Assembly: GCA_902596165.1 (NCBI GenBank)
Contig: CACJSU010000006.1
Span: 1 to 64,000 of the forward strand
DNA: 64,000 nucleotides
Direction of reading: 5' to 3'
Source of the DNA: an uncultured SAR86 cluster bacterium
Lineage (GTDB): Bacteria; Pseudomonadota; Gammaproteobacteria; Magnimaribacterales; D2472
Shown here: in pieces, positions 34,114 through 41,802 of the stretch
How positions within the stretch are numbered: the stretch's first letter is position 1
Layout of the letters: the number at the start of each line of letters is the position of its first letter
Made by a program: the position numbers and the translations under genes
Notes under the pieces: generated by a model
The model's input: the letters and a program-made list of their open reading frames with translations, nothing else
Told to the model about the DNA's origin: nothing
The model's database searches: none

Positions 34114-34145
34114 AATATGATTTATTATAGGGCAATGAACATATA

Positions 34146-34166
34146 TATGCACTAAATTAGTGCATA
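34146..34166. promoter_or_regulatory. NtrC-type binding site, distal
   Basis: Perfect 10-1-10 palindrome with core TGCACTAAATTAGTGCA, very close to known strong NtrC sites. Its centre is 52 bp (about five helical turns) from the proximal site and ~94 bp upstream of the predicted start. It overlaps the last codons of yqiA. Confidence 0.85.
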
Positions 34167-34729
34167 TTTAGAAATTTCTGTATTTTTGGAATATGTAACT
34201 CAAAGTCTTCGAAAGAATGATTTCCTCCAAATATCACCTCAACCTGGCTTGCAGAAAAATATTCAATAGCCAGTTTATAATCAAGGACCTCATCTCCCGA
34301 CTGAATCAAAGTCAAGAAATTCTTATGCTTTTTCAAGTTTTTAATTTTTTTATTCATTAGGGCGAGGAAATCTAATTGGTCTTGATCAATAAAAAACTTT
34401 TCTCCAGTTGAGTAGTTTTGATTTTCTCCAAGATATTCAGACATATCTATTGGCGGAATTGCTGGATTTATATTCACACACAAAAGATCATATTTTTCTG
34501 AAAAATATGTTCCAAAAAAACCGCCTAAGGAACTTCCAATAATTGAGGATGGAGATTCTGCTTTGATTATTTCTTCAATCTGCTGATAAGCATTTTTAAT
34601 ATTATTATCTATATTAGGAATTAAGATCTTAGTTGAGCTGGTATTTTTTTTTACAAAAGATTCAAGTACTTTTGCTTTCGTTGAATCTGCAGATGATGCA
34701 AATCCATGGAGATATAAAATTTTAGTCAT
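34157..34729 (-). CDS. yqiA: YqiA family esterase (UPF0227)
   Basis: Alpha/beta hydrolase of the YqiA family, an esterase in E. coli. 190 residues. LYLHGFASSADSTKA at the N-terminus, nucleophile in IIGSSLGGFFGTYFSEKY, INPAIPPID next, and C-terminal FGGNHSFEDFE with the catalytic histidine. Its 3' end carries the distal NtrC-type site, so the coding sequence and the glutamine synthetase control region overlap. Its start lies at the edge of a tandem duplication (34697-34884). Confidence 0.92.
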   Translation of the reverse strand: MTKILYLHGFASSADSTKAKVLESFVKKNTSSTKILIPNIDNNIKNAYQQIEEIIKAESPSSIIGSSLGGFFGTYFSEKYDLLCVNINPAIPPIDMSEYLGENQNYSTGEKFFIDQDQLDFLALMNKKIKNLKKHKNFLTLIQSGDEVLDYKLAIEYFSASQVEVIFGGNHSFEDFELHIPKIQKFLNMH

Positions 34730-34884
34730 TCAAATAATTTATTTCTTTTGCTTCAACTTCTTAATTAAAAAATATGCTTTCAAGTAATTTAGTTTGAAAT
34801 CCATATAAAGTTTCAGTCATTTAAAAAATTTATTTCTTTTGCTTCAACTGCTCCATTTAAAAAAATGTTTTCAAGCCACTCAGT
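34697..34884. repeat. Tandem duplication across the yqiB-yqiA junction
   Basis: 34697-34793 and 34794-34884 are imperfect abutting copies (offset 91 bp, with a 6-bp gap in one). Each contains the first codons of yqiA and the last ~20 codons of yqiB. The copy next to yqiA still reads as yqiB's C-terminus (KLLESIFFN, stop, EVEAKEINYLND, stop) but has a stop where yqiB has glycine. The functional yqiB end is in the outer copy and the functional yqiA start in the inner one. Confidence 0.85.
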
Positions 34885-35244
34885 CAGAATTCTATTTTGT
34901 TGATATTTTTCATCTTGTGATTGTGAGAATGGAGAGGGAATAAAAAATGGAACAGGTTTTTCTTGTTGATAAGAAATTACTTCCGCTAACTTTGCATCAA
35001 TATAAATATTTATTCTCAGCAAAAAATTTACAAAGGCCGCATCTTTATTTTTAAATTTTGCTTCGATCATGAGAGTATGTGGCGTTCTTGAGATTACTAA
35101 AAATTCAGCTTGATTTTTTTGTTCGTGATTTAGAATTTCAAATGTATAAGTATCATTCTCAAAATTACATAGGATTTTTCTCAGCCTAGAAAAATTTGCA
35201 CTGCAAGTTGTTAAATGATTTTTTGTTTTTAAACTCTTATACAT
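34813..35244 (-). CDS. yqiB: YqiB family protein (DUF1249)
   Basis: Conserved protein of unknown function, 143 residues. DUF1249 features: VISRTPHTLMIEAKF, FVNFLLRINIYIDAKLAEVISYQ, and the C-terminal QNRILTEWLENIF. In E. coli yqiB and yqiA are neighbours, as here. Its last ~20 codons were duplicated towards yqiA, so the 83 bp between the two genes are a decayed copy of its own 3' end rather than true spacer. Starts 1 bp before the end of the acyltransferase gene. Confidence 0.88.
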   Translation of the reverse strand: MYKSLKTKNHLTTCSANFSRLRKILCNFENDTYTFEILNHEQKNQAEFLVISRTPHTLMIEAKFKNKDAAFVNFLLRINIYIDAKLAEVISYQQEKPVPFFIPSPFSQSQDEKYQQNRILTEWLENIFLNGAVEAKEINFLND

Positions 35245-36369
35245 TTACTTGATTCTATAATCATTGTTAAATGGTGTATAGGATTTGCATGCCTCAATAT
35301 ATTTTTCTATTTGACTCCTTTCTGATTTGCAAAAATCGCTTACTGCTTGCCCAAAATCATCTCTTAAAAAATAATGAAATGATGAACTTAAATGAGGTTT
35401 AAAACCTCTCCTAATTTTATGCTCTCCTTGAACGCCAGGATCAAAAAATTTGAGATTATTTTTTATGCAATATTCTATGCCCTGATAGTAACAACATTCA
35501 AAATGAAGGTTTTTTATTTTTGTTGTTGCTCCCCAATGCCTCCCATAAAGGGTATTCGCACCTTCAAAACATAACGATGCACCAATTGGCTCTCCTGCAA
35601 TTTCAGCAAAAAAAATAACTGGTTTAACTTGCTGATTTGCGGCGTTAATTAATTTAAAAAATTCTTTATTTAGATATGGATTTTGAGCTCTCTCATAATA
35701 GGTTTTTTGATAAAACACATAAAATAAATCCCAATCCTCATTGGTGATTTCATTGTGTTTTTTGCATTTAAATTCAATGCCTAGTTTAGAAATGCTTTTT
35801 CTTTCTTTGCGAATGGTGGCTCTTTGGCGAGAAGTAAATATAGATAGAAAATTATCAAAATCAATAAAATTTTCATTTTCCCAAGTGAACCTATAATTAT
35901 ATCTTTCAACAAAATTTCTTTCTCTTAAGACACTCTTGCCTGATTCATTTGGAAAAAGAATATGCCATGATTCAATTTCCTCAGCTTCCATTTTTTTAAT
36001 GCCAGCATCAATAAGATTTAACTTAGATTGATTATCTTTGCCTAAGATTCTGTCTCCTTCACACGGAGTGAAAGGAATCGCTGTTAGTAATTTTGGATAA
36101 TAATTTCTACCGGCTCTAGTTAATGCATTTGCCCACTGATGATCAAAAATGAATTCCCCATAGCTATTAAATTTTTTATATAAAGGGAGAAAACTTATTA
36201 ATTTTTTATTTTTTATTTCGCCAAGGTGATCTGGGATCCACCCCGATTTTTCTGATGCAGAATCACTTTGCTCCATTGCTAGTAAATATGAAAAATCCTC
36301 AAAAGGATTATTTGCTTTTATTGAATAAAGCTTCTCTTGTAAATCAATTGTTTTGATTTCAGATGACAT
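35245..36369 (-). CDS. FemAB-like/GNAT-fold acyltransferase (DUF482, COG3146)
   Basis: 374-residue protein of the PF04339 family, predicted N-acyltransferase with two GNAT-like halves. Features: NPFEDFSYLLAMEQSDSASEKSGW near the N-terminus (~21-43), SLCFEGANTLYGRHWG, HFECCYYQGIEYCI, and FDPGVQGEHKIRRGFKP, which are the most conserved stretches of the family. Function is undetermined; a role in cell-wall or amino-acid acylation is often guessed. Followed directly by yqiB. Confidence 0.88.
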   Translation of the reverse strand: MSSEIKTIDLQEKLYSIKANNPFEDFSYLLAMEQSDSASEKSGWIPDHLGEIKNKKLISFLPLYKKFNSYGEFIFDHQWANALTRAGRNYYPKLLTAIPFTPCEGDRILGKDNQSKLNLIDAGIKKMEAEEIESWHILFPNESGKSVLRERNFVERYNYRFTWENENFIDFDNFLSIFTSRQRATIRKERKSISKLGIEFKCKKHNEITNEDWDLFYVFYQKTYYERAQNPYLNKEFFKLINAANQQVKPVIFFAEIAGEPIGASLCFEGANTLYGRHWGATTKIKNLHFECCYYQGIEYCIKNNLKFFDPGVQGEHKIRRGFKPHLSSSFHYFLRDDFGQAVSDFCKSERSQIEKYIEACKSYTPFNNDYRIK

Positions 36370-36373
36370 GAAA

Positions 36374-37216
36374 TTAGATTATCAGAAAACAAAATCCTGA
36401 GAGCATAAGTAAATATAAAGATGCCCAATGATTATTTTTAAAAGCTAGCAAGAAATTTTTTTGCGAAGCAAGCCTATGCTGATAAAAATAAAAACTACTT
36501 AACAAAATTATTCCTATGTACCAAGCAGATGAAAGTCCTGCCCTTAAACCCACTATGAGCAAAAGACCAATTACAGTAAATTGTAAGATAGCGATAATCA
36601 ATAAAGTTTTTGACCCCCACCATAAAGGAGTCGAATTGATGCCTAATTTTTTATCATCGTCTATGTCACACAATCCATAGAAAGAATCGAAGGCAATAGT
36701 TTTTGCAGCGATCGCAAGGTAGAGAAAAATCATCGTTGGATTATTCAACTCATTTGTCATCGCATAAACAATAATTGTTGGGTTGAAAGTAAGACCAAGA
36801 AAAATCTGAGGTCCAATAAAAAATCTTTTTGTCAGAGGATATATAACTATCATTAAACCAAAGCAGATACTCACATAAATAGTATTTGTATTGGTTAAGC
36901 TAAGTAACATTAGGCTCAAAACACCAAGTATTGCAAAAACAGTCCAACTTTCAGATATAGAGAGCTTTTTGCTGGGAATTGGCCTTGTTTTTGTTCTTTC
37001 CACTCCGCCATCCAGGTCTTTATCCCAAATGTCGTTGATAACACAGCCTGCTGACCTTACCAAAATACTTCCTGCAATAACTATTAATAAATCAGCGTAC
37101 TCAAAATCGCCGTTTGTGCTAATCACCAAGGCTAATAATGCCGGCCAAAGCAATAGGTATATTCCAATGGGTTTATCAAGACGCATCAATTCAAAAATGG
37201 CCAACGCCTTATTCAT
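36374..37216 (-). CDS. ubiA: 4-hydroxybenzoate polyprenyltransferase
   Basis: Membrane enzyme attaching the polyprenyl tail to 4-hydroxybenzoate in ubiquinone synthesis. 280 residues, about eight or nine hydrophobic segments. First Mg-diphosphate motif NDIWDKDLDGGVERTKTRP, second YGLCDIDDDKKLGI. The LRLDKPIG-type start reads LMRLDKPIGIYLLLWPALLAL. Its start overlaps the ubiC stop by 4 bp, so product of UbiC is its substrate and both are cotranslated. Confidence 0.97.
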   Translation of the reverse strand: MNKALAIFELMRLDKPIGIYLLLWPALLALVISTNGDFEYADLLIVIAGSILVRSAGCVINDIWDKDLDGGVERTKTRPIPSKKLSISESWTVFAILGVLSLMLLSLTNTNTIYVSICFGLMIVIYPLTKRFFIGPQIFLGLTFNPTIIVYAMTNELNNPTMIFLYLAIAAKTIAFDSFYGLCDIDDDKKLGINSTPLWWGSKTLLIIAILQFTVIGLLLIVGLRAGLSSAWYIGIILLSSFYFYQHRLASQKNFLLAFKNNHWASLYLLMLSGFCFLII

Positions 37217-37704
37217 GATAATAAGAATACCTCCATGACACTTAAGGGATATCCTCGAACAAGGTAATGAGTCCTTCTCCCCCAGACAAGTTCTTTGGAA
37301 GAAGTTTGAAATTGTGCAAACTCTCGACGTATTTTATTAAATAGTTCACTTTGAAAGAGCAAATCACCAAGTGGCTTAGATCCAATAGTCCCTAATCCAG
37401 GATAGCCTTTTGATGCGGTTAGTTCTGGGATAATGCTCCTTGCATAAACAAGAGGTACTAGATCTCCATATAAAACCACTTCTCTGATACGAACTTCTTC
37501 TGGAGGTATTTCCAAAGCGATATACTCTTCATCCTCGGCAACACCAATATCATCATTTAAAATTTCAAGTTTGAATTCAGCATGAGATGAAATTCTCGCA
37601 GTAATTGACCCTTCCTCTTTCAACCAATCTAGAATATTGTTTTTTGTTAAATGATCACTTAATTCTTTAGCATTCAGCCATTTATCAATTCTTTTTACTT
37701 GCAT
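37213..37704 (-). CDS. ubiC: Chorismate pyruvate-lyase
   Basis: Converts chorismate to 4-hydroxybenzoate and pyruvate, the first committed ubiquinone step. 163 residues, normal size. Conserved features: EVRIREVVLYGDLVPLVYARSIIP with the substrate arginine, the GLGTIGSKPLGDLLF segment, and the C-terminal VMEVFL carrying the glutamate. Operon with ubiA (4-bp overlap). Confidence 0.94.
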   Translation of the reverse strand: MQVKRIDKWLNAKELSDHLTKNNILDWLKEEGSITARISSHAEFKLEILNDDIGVAEDEEYIALEIPPEEVRIREVVLYGDLVPLVYARSIIPELTASKGYPGLGTIGSKPLGDLLFQSELFNKIRREFAQFQTSSKELVWGRRTHYLVRGYPLSVMEVFLLS

Positions 37705-37791
37705 GAATTAGATCTCTAAAATCTGATATTATAGCCTGCTTAATTTTCATTAAATGAGACTTTTTGAGTCAGAATAAATAAGAGAGATAAA

Positions 37792-37962
37792 ATGGAATAT
37801 AAAAAATGGGAATGCATTGTATGTGGACTAATATATGATGAAGAACTGGGTTGGCCAGATGATGGTATTGCCCCAGGAACTGCTTGGGATGATGTTCCTG
37901 ATGATTGGTTATGTCCTGATTGTGGAGTAGGCAAAGAAGATTTTGAAATGGTAGAGATTTAA
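37792..37962 (+). CDS. Rubredoxin
   Basis: 56-residue iron protein, electron carrier. Four cysteines in two C-x2-C knuckles: [19 protein letters not shown] and [14 protein letters not shown], with [11 protein letters not shown] between, all standard for rubredoxin. Starts at ATG 37792 behind an AGAGA; its stop overlaps the start of the symporter gene (TAATG). Partner oxidoreductase not visible in the window. Confidence 0.97.
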   Translation: MEYKKWECIVCGLIYDEELGWPDDGIAPGTAWDDVPDDWLCPDCGVGKEDFEMVEI

Positions 37963-39224
37963 TGATTGATACGCCAAAAAACCTAACCAGAAACATTCTC
38001 ATAGGTTTGATTCTTGGTTTTGTTGTGGGCTCTTTTCTTTTTTATACAGATTTCTTTCCAAATTCAGTAGATGCTTTTGTAGAAAAGTATATTTTCAAGA
38101 TGGGCGGAGACATCTTCATGAATCTCCTCAAGTTATTGGTTGTGCCTTTGGTCTTTTTCTCTTTGGTGACAGGGATCTCTTCTCTCGGAAGTTCACAGTC
38201 TCTAGGAAAACTTACATTTAAAACAGTAGGCTTTTACTTATTTACTACAGGCATCGCTGTTTCTTTGGCCCTTATAGCAGGCTCTTTCTTTCAGCCAGGT
38301 TCAAACTATTCATCTGATATAGCTATGGCTGCTCCAAGTTCATTGCCTCAAGGGCAAGGCATCTACTCAACAATTGTCGGTATCTTCCCTTCAAATATTA
38401 TTCAAGCCATGGCTGATAATCAGATGCTAGCAATAGTTTTTTTTAGCATTATATTTGGCTTGGCTCTAAATAAGACAAATCACTTAACTGGAAATTTAAG
38501 CGATTCATTCACTAAATTAAATACAGTATTTCTACAACTTATCGTAATGATTATGAGCTTTGCGCCTTTGGGAGTTTTTTGCTTAATCGGAAAGTTTGTT
38601 ATTGCTGATGGTCTTGATATTTTCCAAGACGTTGTAGCTTATGTTGTTCTTTTAATAGCGTTGCTCTTATTTCATGCAGCTTTTACTTACTCATTATTCT
38701 TAAAATTTATTGGAGGACTAAATCCATTAACTTTTTACAGAAAAATGAAAGACGTTGCTTTGTTTGCTTTTTCTACCTCATCAAGCGCAGCAACAATTCC
38801 AGTAACCCTCAGAACAGTTAATCAAGACCTGGGCGTAAACCAAAACGTTGCATCTTTTGTTGTTCCTGTTGGCGCTACGATCAACATGGATGGAACAGCC
38901 ATCATGCAAGGTTTAGCAACAGTCTTTATTGCTCAAATGTCTGGGATTGATCTAACACTTTTCCAATACATTCAGGTGGTGTTGTTAGCAGTAGCAACCT
39001 CGATCGGAACTGCAGCTGTTCCATCGGCAGGAACCATTACTTTGATAATAATTTTGCAACAATTTAATCTGCCACTTGAAGCAATAGGGATCATTCTTGC
39101 AGTTGATAGAGTGCTAGATATGATCAGAACATCAGTCAATGTTACCGGCGATGCTGCAATTGCATGTATAGTTGCGAAGACAGAGAACCAATTGGATGAA
39201 AATATTTTCAATTCAAAGGCTTAA
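37962..39224 (+). CDS. Dicarboxylate/amino acid:cation symporter (DAACS/GltP-like)
   Basis: Inner-membrane Na+- or H+-coupled uptake of C4-dicarboxylates or acidic amino acids. 420 residues with eight hydrophobic segments plus two re-entrant hairpins. Family signatures: the serine-rich hairpin FAFSTSSSAATIPVTLRT, TINMDGTAIMQG in helix 7, and the substrate site SVNVTGDAAIACIVAK near the C-terminus. Cotranslated with rubredoxin through a 1-bp overlap, though a shared function is not obvious. Confidence 0.95.
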   Translation: MIDTPKNLTRNILIGLILGFVVGSFLFYTDFFPNSVDAFVEKYIFKMGGDIFMNLLKLLVVPLVFFSLVTGISSLGSSQSLGKLTFKTVGFYLFTTGIAVSLALIAGSFFQPGSNYSSDIAMAAPSSLPQGQGIYSTIVGIFPSNIIQAMADNQMLAIVFFSIIFGLALNKTNHLTGNLSDSFTKLNTVFLQLIVMIMSFAPLGVFCLIGKFVIADGLDIFQDVVAYVVLLIALLLFHAAFTYSLFLKFIGGLNPLTFYRKMKDVALFAFSTSSSAATIPVTLRTVNQDLGVNQNVASFVVPVGATINMDGTAIMQGLATVFIAQMSGIDLTLFQYIQVVLLAVATSIGTAAVPSAGTITLIIILQQFNLPLEAIGIILAVDRVLDMIRTSVNVTGDAAIACIVAKTENQLDENIFNSKA

Positions 39225-39284
39225 TTACTAATTAAATTCAATTTTATTTGATAAAATCTAACGCTTGTTTATAGGAGAGAAAGG

Positions 39285-41273
39285 ATGAATATATTAATTG
39301 CCCCAGCATTGGGTGTTCTTGGTTTGGTCGCTGCTTTTGTGGTGTTCAGTTTGGTCATGCGTTACTCAGATGGAACGGACCAAGTTAAAAAGATTGGCGA
39401 TGAAATTCATAAGGGCGCAATGAAATTCATGAAAACCGAATATACCTATTTATTAATTTTTGTAGCCGTATTAGTTGTATTGGTCGCGACCTTTCTTACG
39501 ATCCAATCAGCAATTGCAGTCGTAGTTGGTGCTGCCTGCTCATCTTTAGCAGGGTTTATTGGAATGTATGCAGCAACAAAAGCAAATGTTAGAACTGCAA
39601 CTGCAGCCCAAAAAGACGGTGCAGCAGCAGCATTAAGCGTTTCTTTTTACGGTGGCTCAGTCATGGGATTATGTGTTGCTTCTCTTGGTTTAATTGGCCT
39701 AGGCGGTCTCTTTTATTTTTTTAGTGAATCTCATGTTCATGCTCTTGAGGGATTTGGAATGGGAGCATCTGTAGTAGCCTTATTCTCTCGTGTTGGTGGA
39801 GGTATTTTTACTAAGAGCGCTGATGTTGGAGCGGACTTGGTAGGTAAGATTGAAGCAGGAATTCCTGAAGATGATCCAAGAAACCCAGGAGTTATTGCAG
39901 ACAATGTTGGTGACAATGTTGGTGATGTCGCTGGAATGGGATCAGATATTTTTGAATCTTACTGTGGGTCAATGATTGCTTCGATTGCTATAGCCTACAC
40001 TTTAGGCTCAAAGGAAATGATGATGTTTCCATTGGCTTTAACTTCAATTGGTTTAATAGCTTCGATCATTGGAATCATAATAGTTAAACTGCAATCTGCT
40101 AAAGCGCCTGCAAGTGCTTTACGCTCTGGAACTCTTTTAGCTCCTGCAATTTTTATTGTTATGGCATATTTTTTAACAAATAGCATAGATGGCGTGTCAA
40201 TGAATGTATGGTGGGCAGTTGTCTGTGGTGCTATTGGTGGAGTCTTAATTGGACTAATCACTGAGTATTACACCGGTGGAAACCCAGTAAAGAAAATTGC
40301 TGAGTCAGGTGAAACCGGGTCTGCGACTGTTATGATTTCTGGTCTTTCAGTTGGAATGCAATCTGTTGTAATTCCAATTTCAGTTCTAGCAACAATTATT
40401 TTAATTTCAACAACTCTATCAGGAGTTTATGGAGTGGGTATTGCTGCAGTAGGAATGCTTTCAACAGTTGGTATAACCATGGCGATTGATGCATACGGAC
40501 CAGTTGCAGATAACGCTGGTGGTATTGCTGAGATGGCTGGCATGGGTGAGGACGTGAGAGAAATTACCGATTCTTTGGATGAGCTAGGAAATACAACAGC
40601 AGCTATCGGCAAAGGATTCGCAATTGGAGCTGCAGCTCTAGCAGCACTTGCAATTATTTCTGCATTTTCTGCAGTTGTTAGTTTAAATTTTGGTGAAGCA
40701 TTTACGTTATCTTTAGGCCAACCAATCGTCTTAGTAGGAATGTTTATAGGAATTTGTATTCCATTCTTAATTTCTTCGATTACCATGACAGCCGTTGGCG
40801 ATGCTGCATTTGAAATGATCAATGAAATTCGAAGACAGTTCAGAGAAATCACCGGCTTAATGGAAGGCAATGCTGATCCTGATTCAGAAAAATGCGTTGA
40901 GATAGCAACTAAAGCTGCTCTTAAGAAAATGATGTTACCTGGTGTTATTGCTGTAGCAATGCCTGCAGTCATTGGGTTTGGTTTGGGCGCCATGGCTTTA
41001 GGTGGAATGCTTGCTGGTGGACTATTAGGTTGTGTTGCACTTGCTTTGTTTATGGCAAATGCAGGTGGAGCTTGGGACAATGCTAAGAAATATGTTGAGA
41101 AGGGCAATTATGGTGGCAAGGGTTCTGATACTCATGCCGCAGTCGTTGTTGGAGACACGGTTGGAGATCCATTCAAAGATACATCTGGACCATCAATGAA
41201 CATCTTAATCAATGTTATGGCAATTGTGAGTTTAGTCATAGCTCCGTTATTAACATTGAATGGAATGTTGTAA
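39285..41273 (+). CDS. hppA: Membrane-bound pyrophosphatase, K+-dependent type
   Basis: Hydrolyses pyrophosphate to pump H+ or Na+ across the inner membrane. 662 residues, ~15-16 hydrophobic segments. The catalytic loop DNVGDNVGDVAGMGSDIFES, DAYGPVADNAGGIAEM and the C-terminal VVGDTVGDPFKDTSGPS are intact. At the K+-dependence switch the sequence is GNTTAAIGKG with Ala439 and Gly442 where K+-independent enzymes have Lys and Thr, so it should need K+. H+ versus Na+ transport cannot be settled by eye. Strong TAGGAGAG ribosome binding site, and a terminator follows. Confidence 0.97.
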   Translation: MNILIAPALGVLGLVAAFVVFSLVMRYSDGTDQVKKIGDEIHKGAMKFMKTEYTYLLIFVAVLVVLVATFLTIQSAIAVVVGAACSSLAGFIGMYAATKANVRTATAAQKDGAAAALSVSFYGGSVMGLCVASLGLIGLGGLFYFFSESHVHALEGFGMGASVVALFSRVGGGIFTKSADVGADLVGKIEAGIPEDDPRNPGVIADNVGDNVGDVAGMGSDIFESYCGSMIASIAIAYTLGSKEMMMFPLALTSIGLIASIIGIIIVKLQSAKAPASALRSGTLLAPAIFIVMAYFLTNSIDGVSMNVWWAVVCGAIGGVLIGLITEYYTGGNPVKKIAESGETGSATVMISGLSVGMQSVVIPISVLATIILISTTLSGVYGVGIAAVGMLSTVGITMAIDAYGPVADNAGGIAEMAGMGEDVREITDSLDELGNTTAAIGKGFAIGAAALAALAIISAFSAVVSLNFGEAFTLSLGQPIVLVGMFIGICIPFLISSITMTAVGDAAFEMINEIRRQFREITGLMEGNADPDSEKCVEIATKAALKKMMLPGVIAVAMPAVIGFGLGAMALGGMLAGGLLGCVALALFMANAGGAWDNAKKYVEKGNYGGKGSDTHAAVVVGDTVGDPFKDTSGPSMNILINVMAIVSLVIAPLLTLNGML

Positions 41274-41296
41274 AAATTACTTTAGCTAAAAATAAG

Positions 41297-41320
41297 AAAC
41301 CCGCAATAGCGGGTTTTTTT
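41297..41320 (+). terminator. Intrinsic terminator after hppA
   Basis: Perfect 8-bp stem AAACCCGC / GCGGGTTT with AATA loop followed by a run of T, 23 bp after the hppA stop. Confidence 0.93.
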
Positions 41321-41371
41321 ATTTCTAATTTAAAGTTTTAGTATGATAATCTGATTTAGAGAGGTAAAAAT

Positions 41372-41776
41372 ATGAATCAAACAGCACTTTTGGCACCAGT
41401 TCTAGTATTGGCGCTTTGGACTTTTACAATTTTCTTAGTGATGGCTTTTGGCAGGCTCAGATCTATGGACAATCCTCAGGATGCAGCTCATACAAAAGAT
41501 CTAAAAGGAGCAATGCCTGCTTGGGTTGAAAGGACGGGAGATAACTATAATCATCTTTTTGAGCAGCCCGTTGCATTTTATGTGGTTACTTTATCAATCG
41601 CCTTAATTAATAATTTTGATTCTTTGATCGTTCAATTAGCATGGGCATTTGTGATCTTAAGAATCATTCATTCACTAGTTCAGTTAACATTTAACATGGT
41701 GCTAGTAAGATTCTTACTATTTGCTGTAGGATGGCTAATTATCGCCTATATGGCTTGTTCTCAGCTAATTGCTTAG
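41372..41776 (+). CDS. MAPEG family membrane protein (second)
   Basis: 134 residues with four hydrophobic segments. It has the MAPEG loop as PAWVERTGDNYNHLFEQPVAFYVV and the helix-3 RIIHSLVQLTFN region with conserved Arg-x2-His. Different subgroup from the protein at 17817: it lacks the NRDEP motif. Function unknown. A separate transcription unit after the hppA terminator, with GAGAGG ahead of the ATG. Confidence 0.85.
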   Translation: MNQTALLAPVLVLALWTFTIFLVMAFGRLRSMDNPQDAAHTKDLKGAMPAWVERTGDNYNHLFEQPVAFYVVTLSIALINNFDSLIVQLAWAFVILRIIHSLVQLTFNMVLVRFLLFAVGWLIIAYMACSQLIA

Positions 41777-41802
41777 GATCATTGAAAATTTTGACTAGAT
41801 AA

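Noticed and set aside
40427..41107. Long antisense open frame opposite hppA
   Set aside because: Composition is proline/alanine/isoleucine-rich as expected for a shadow of a membrane protein; hppA motifs on the other strand are unmistakable.
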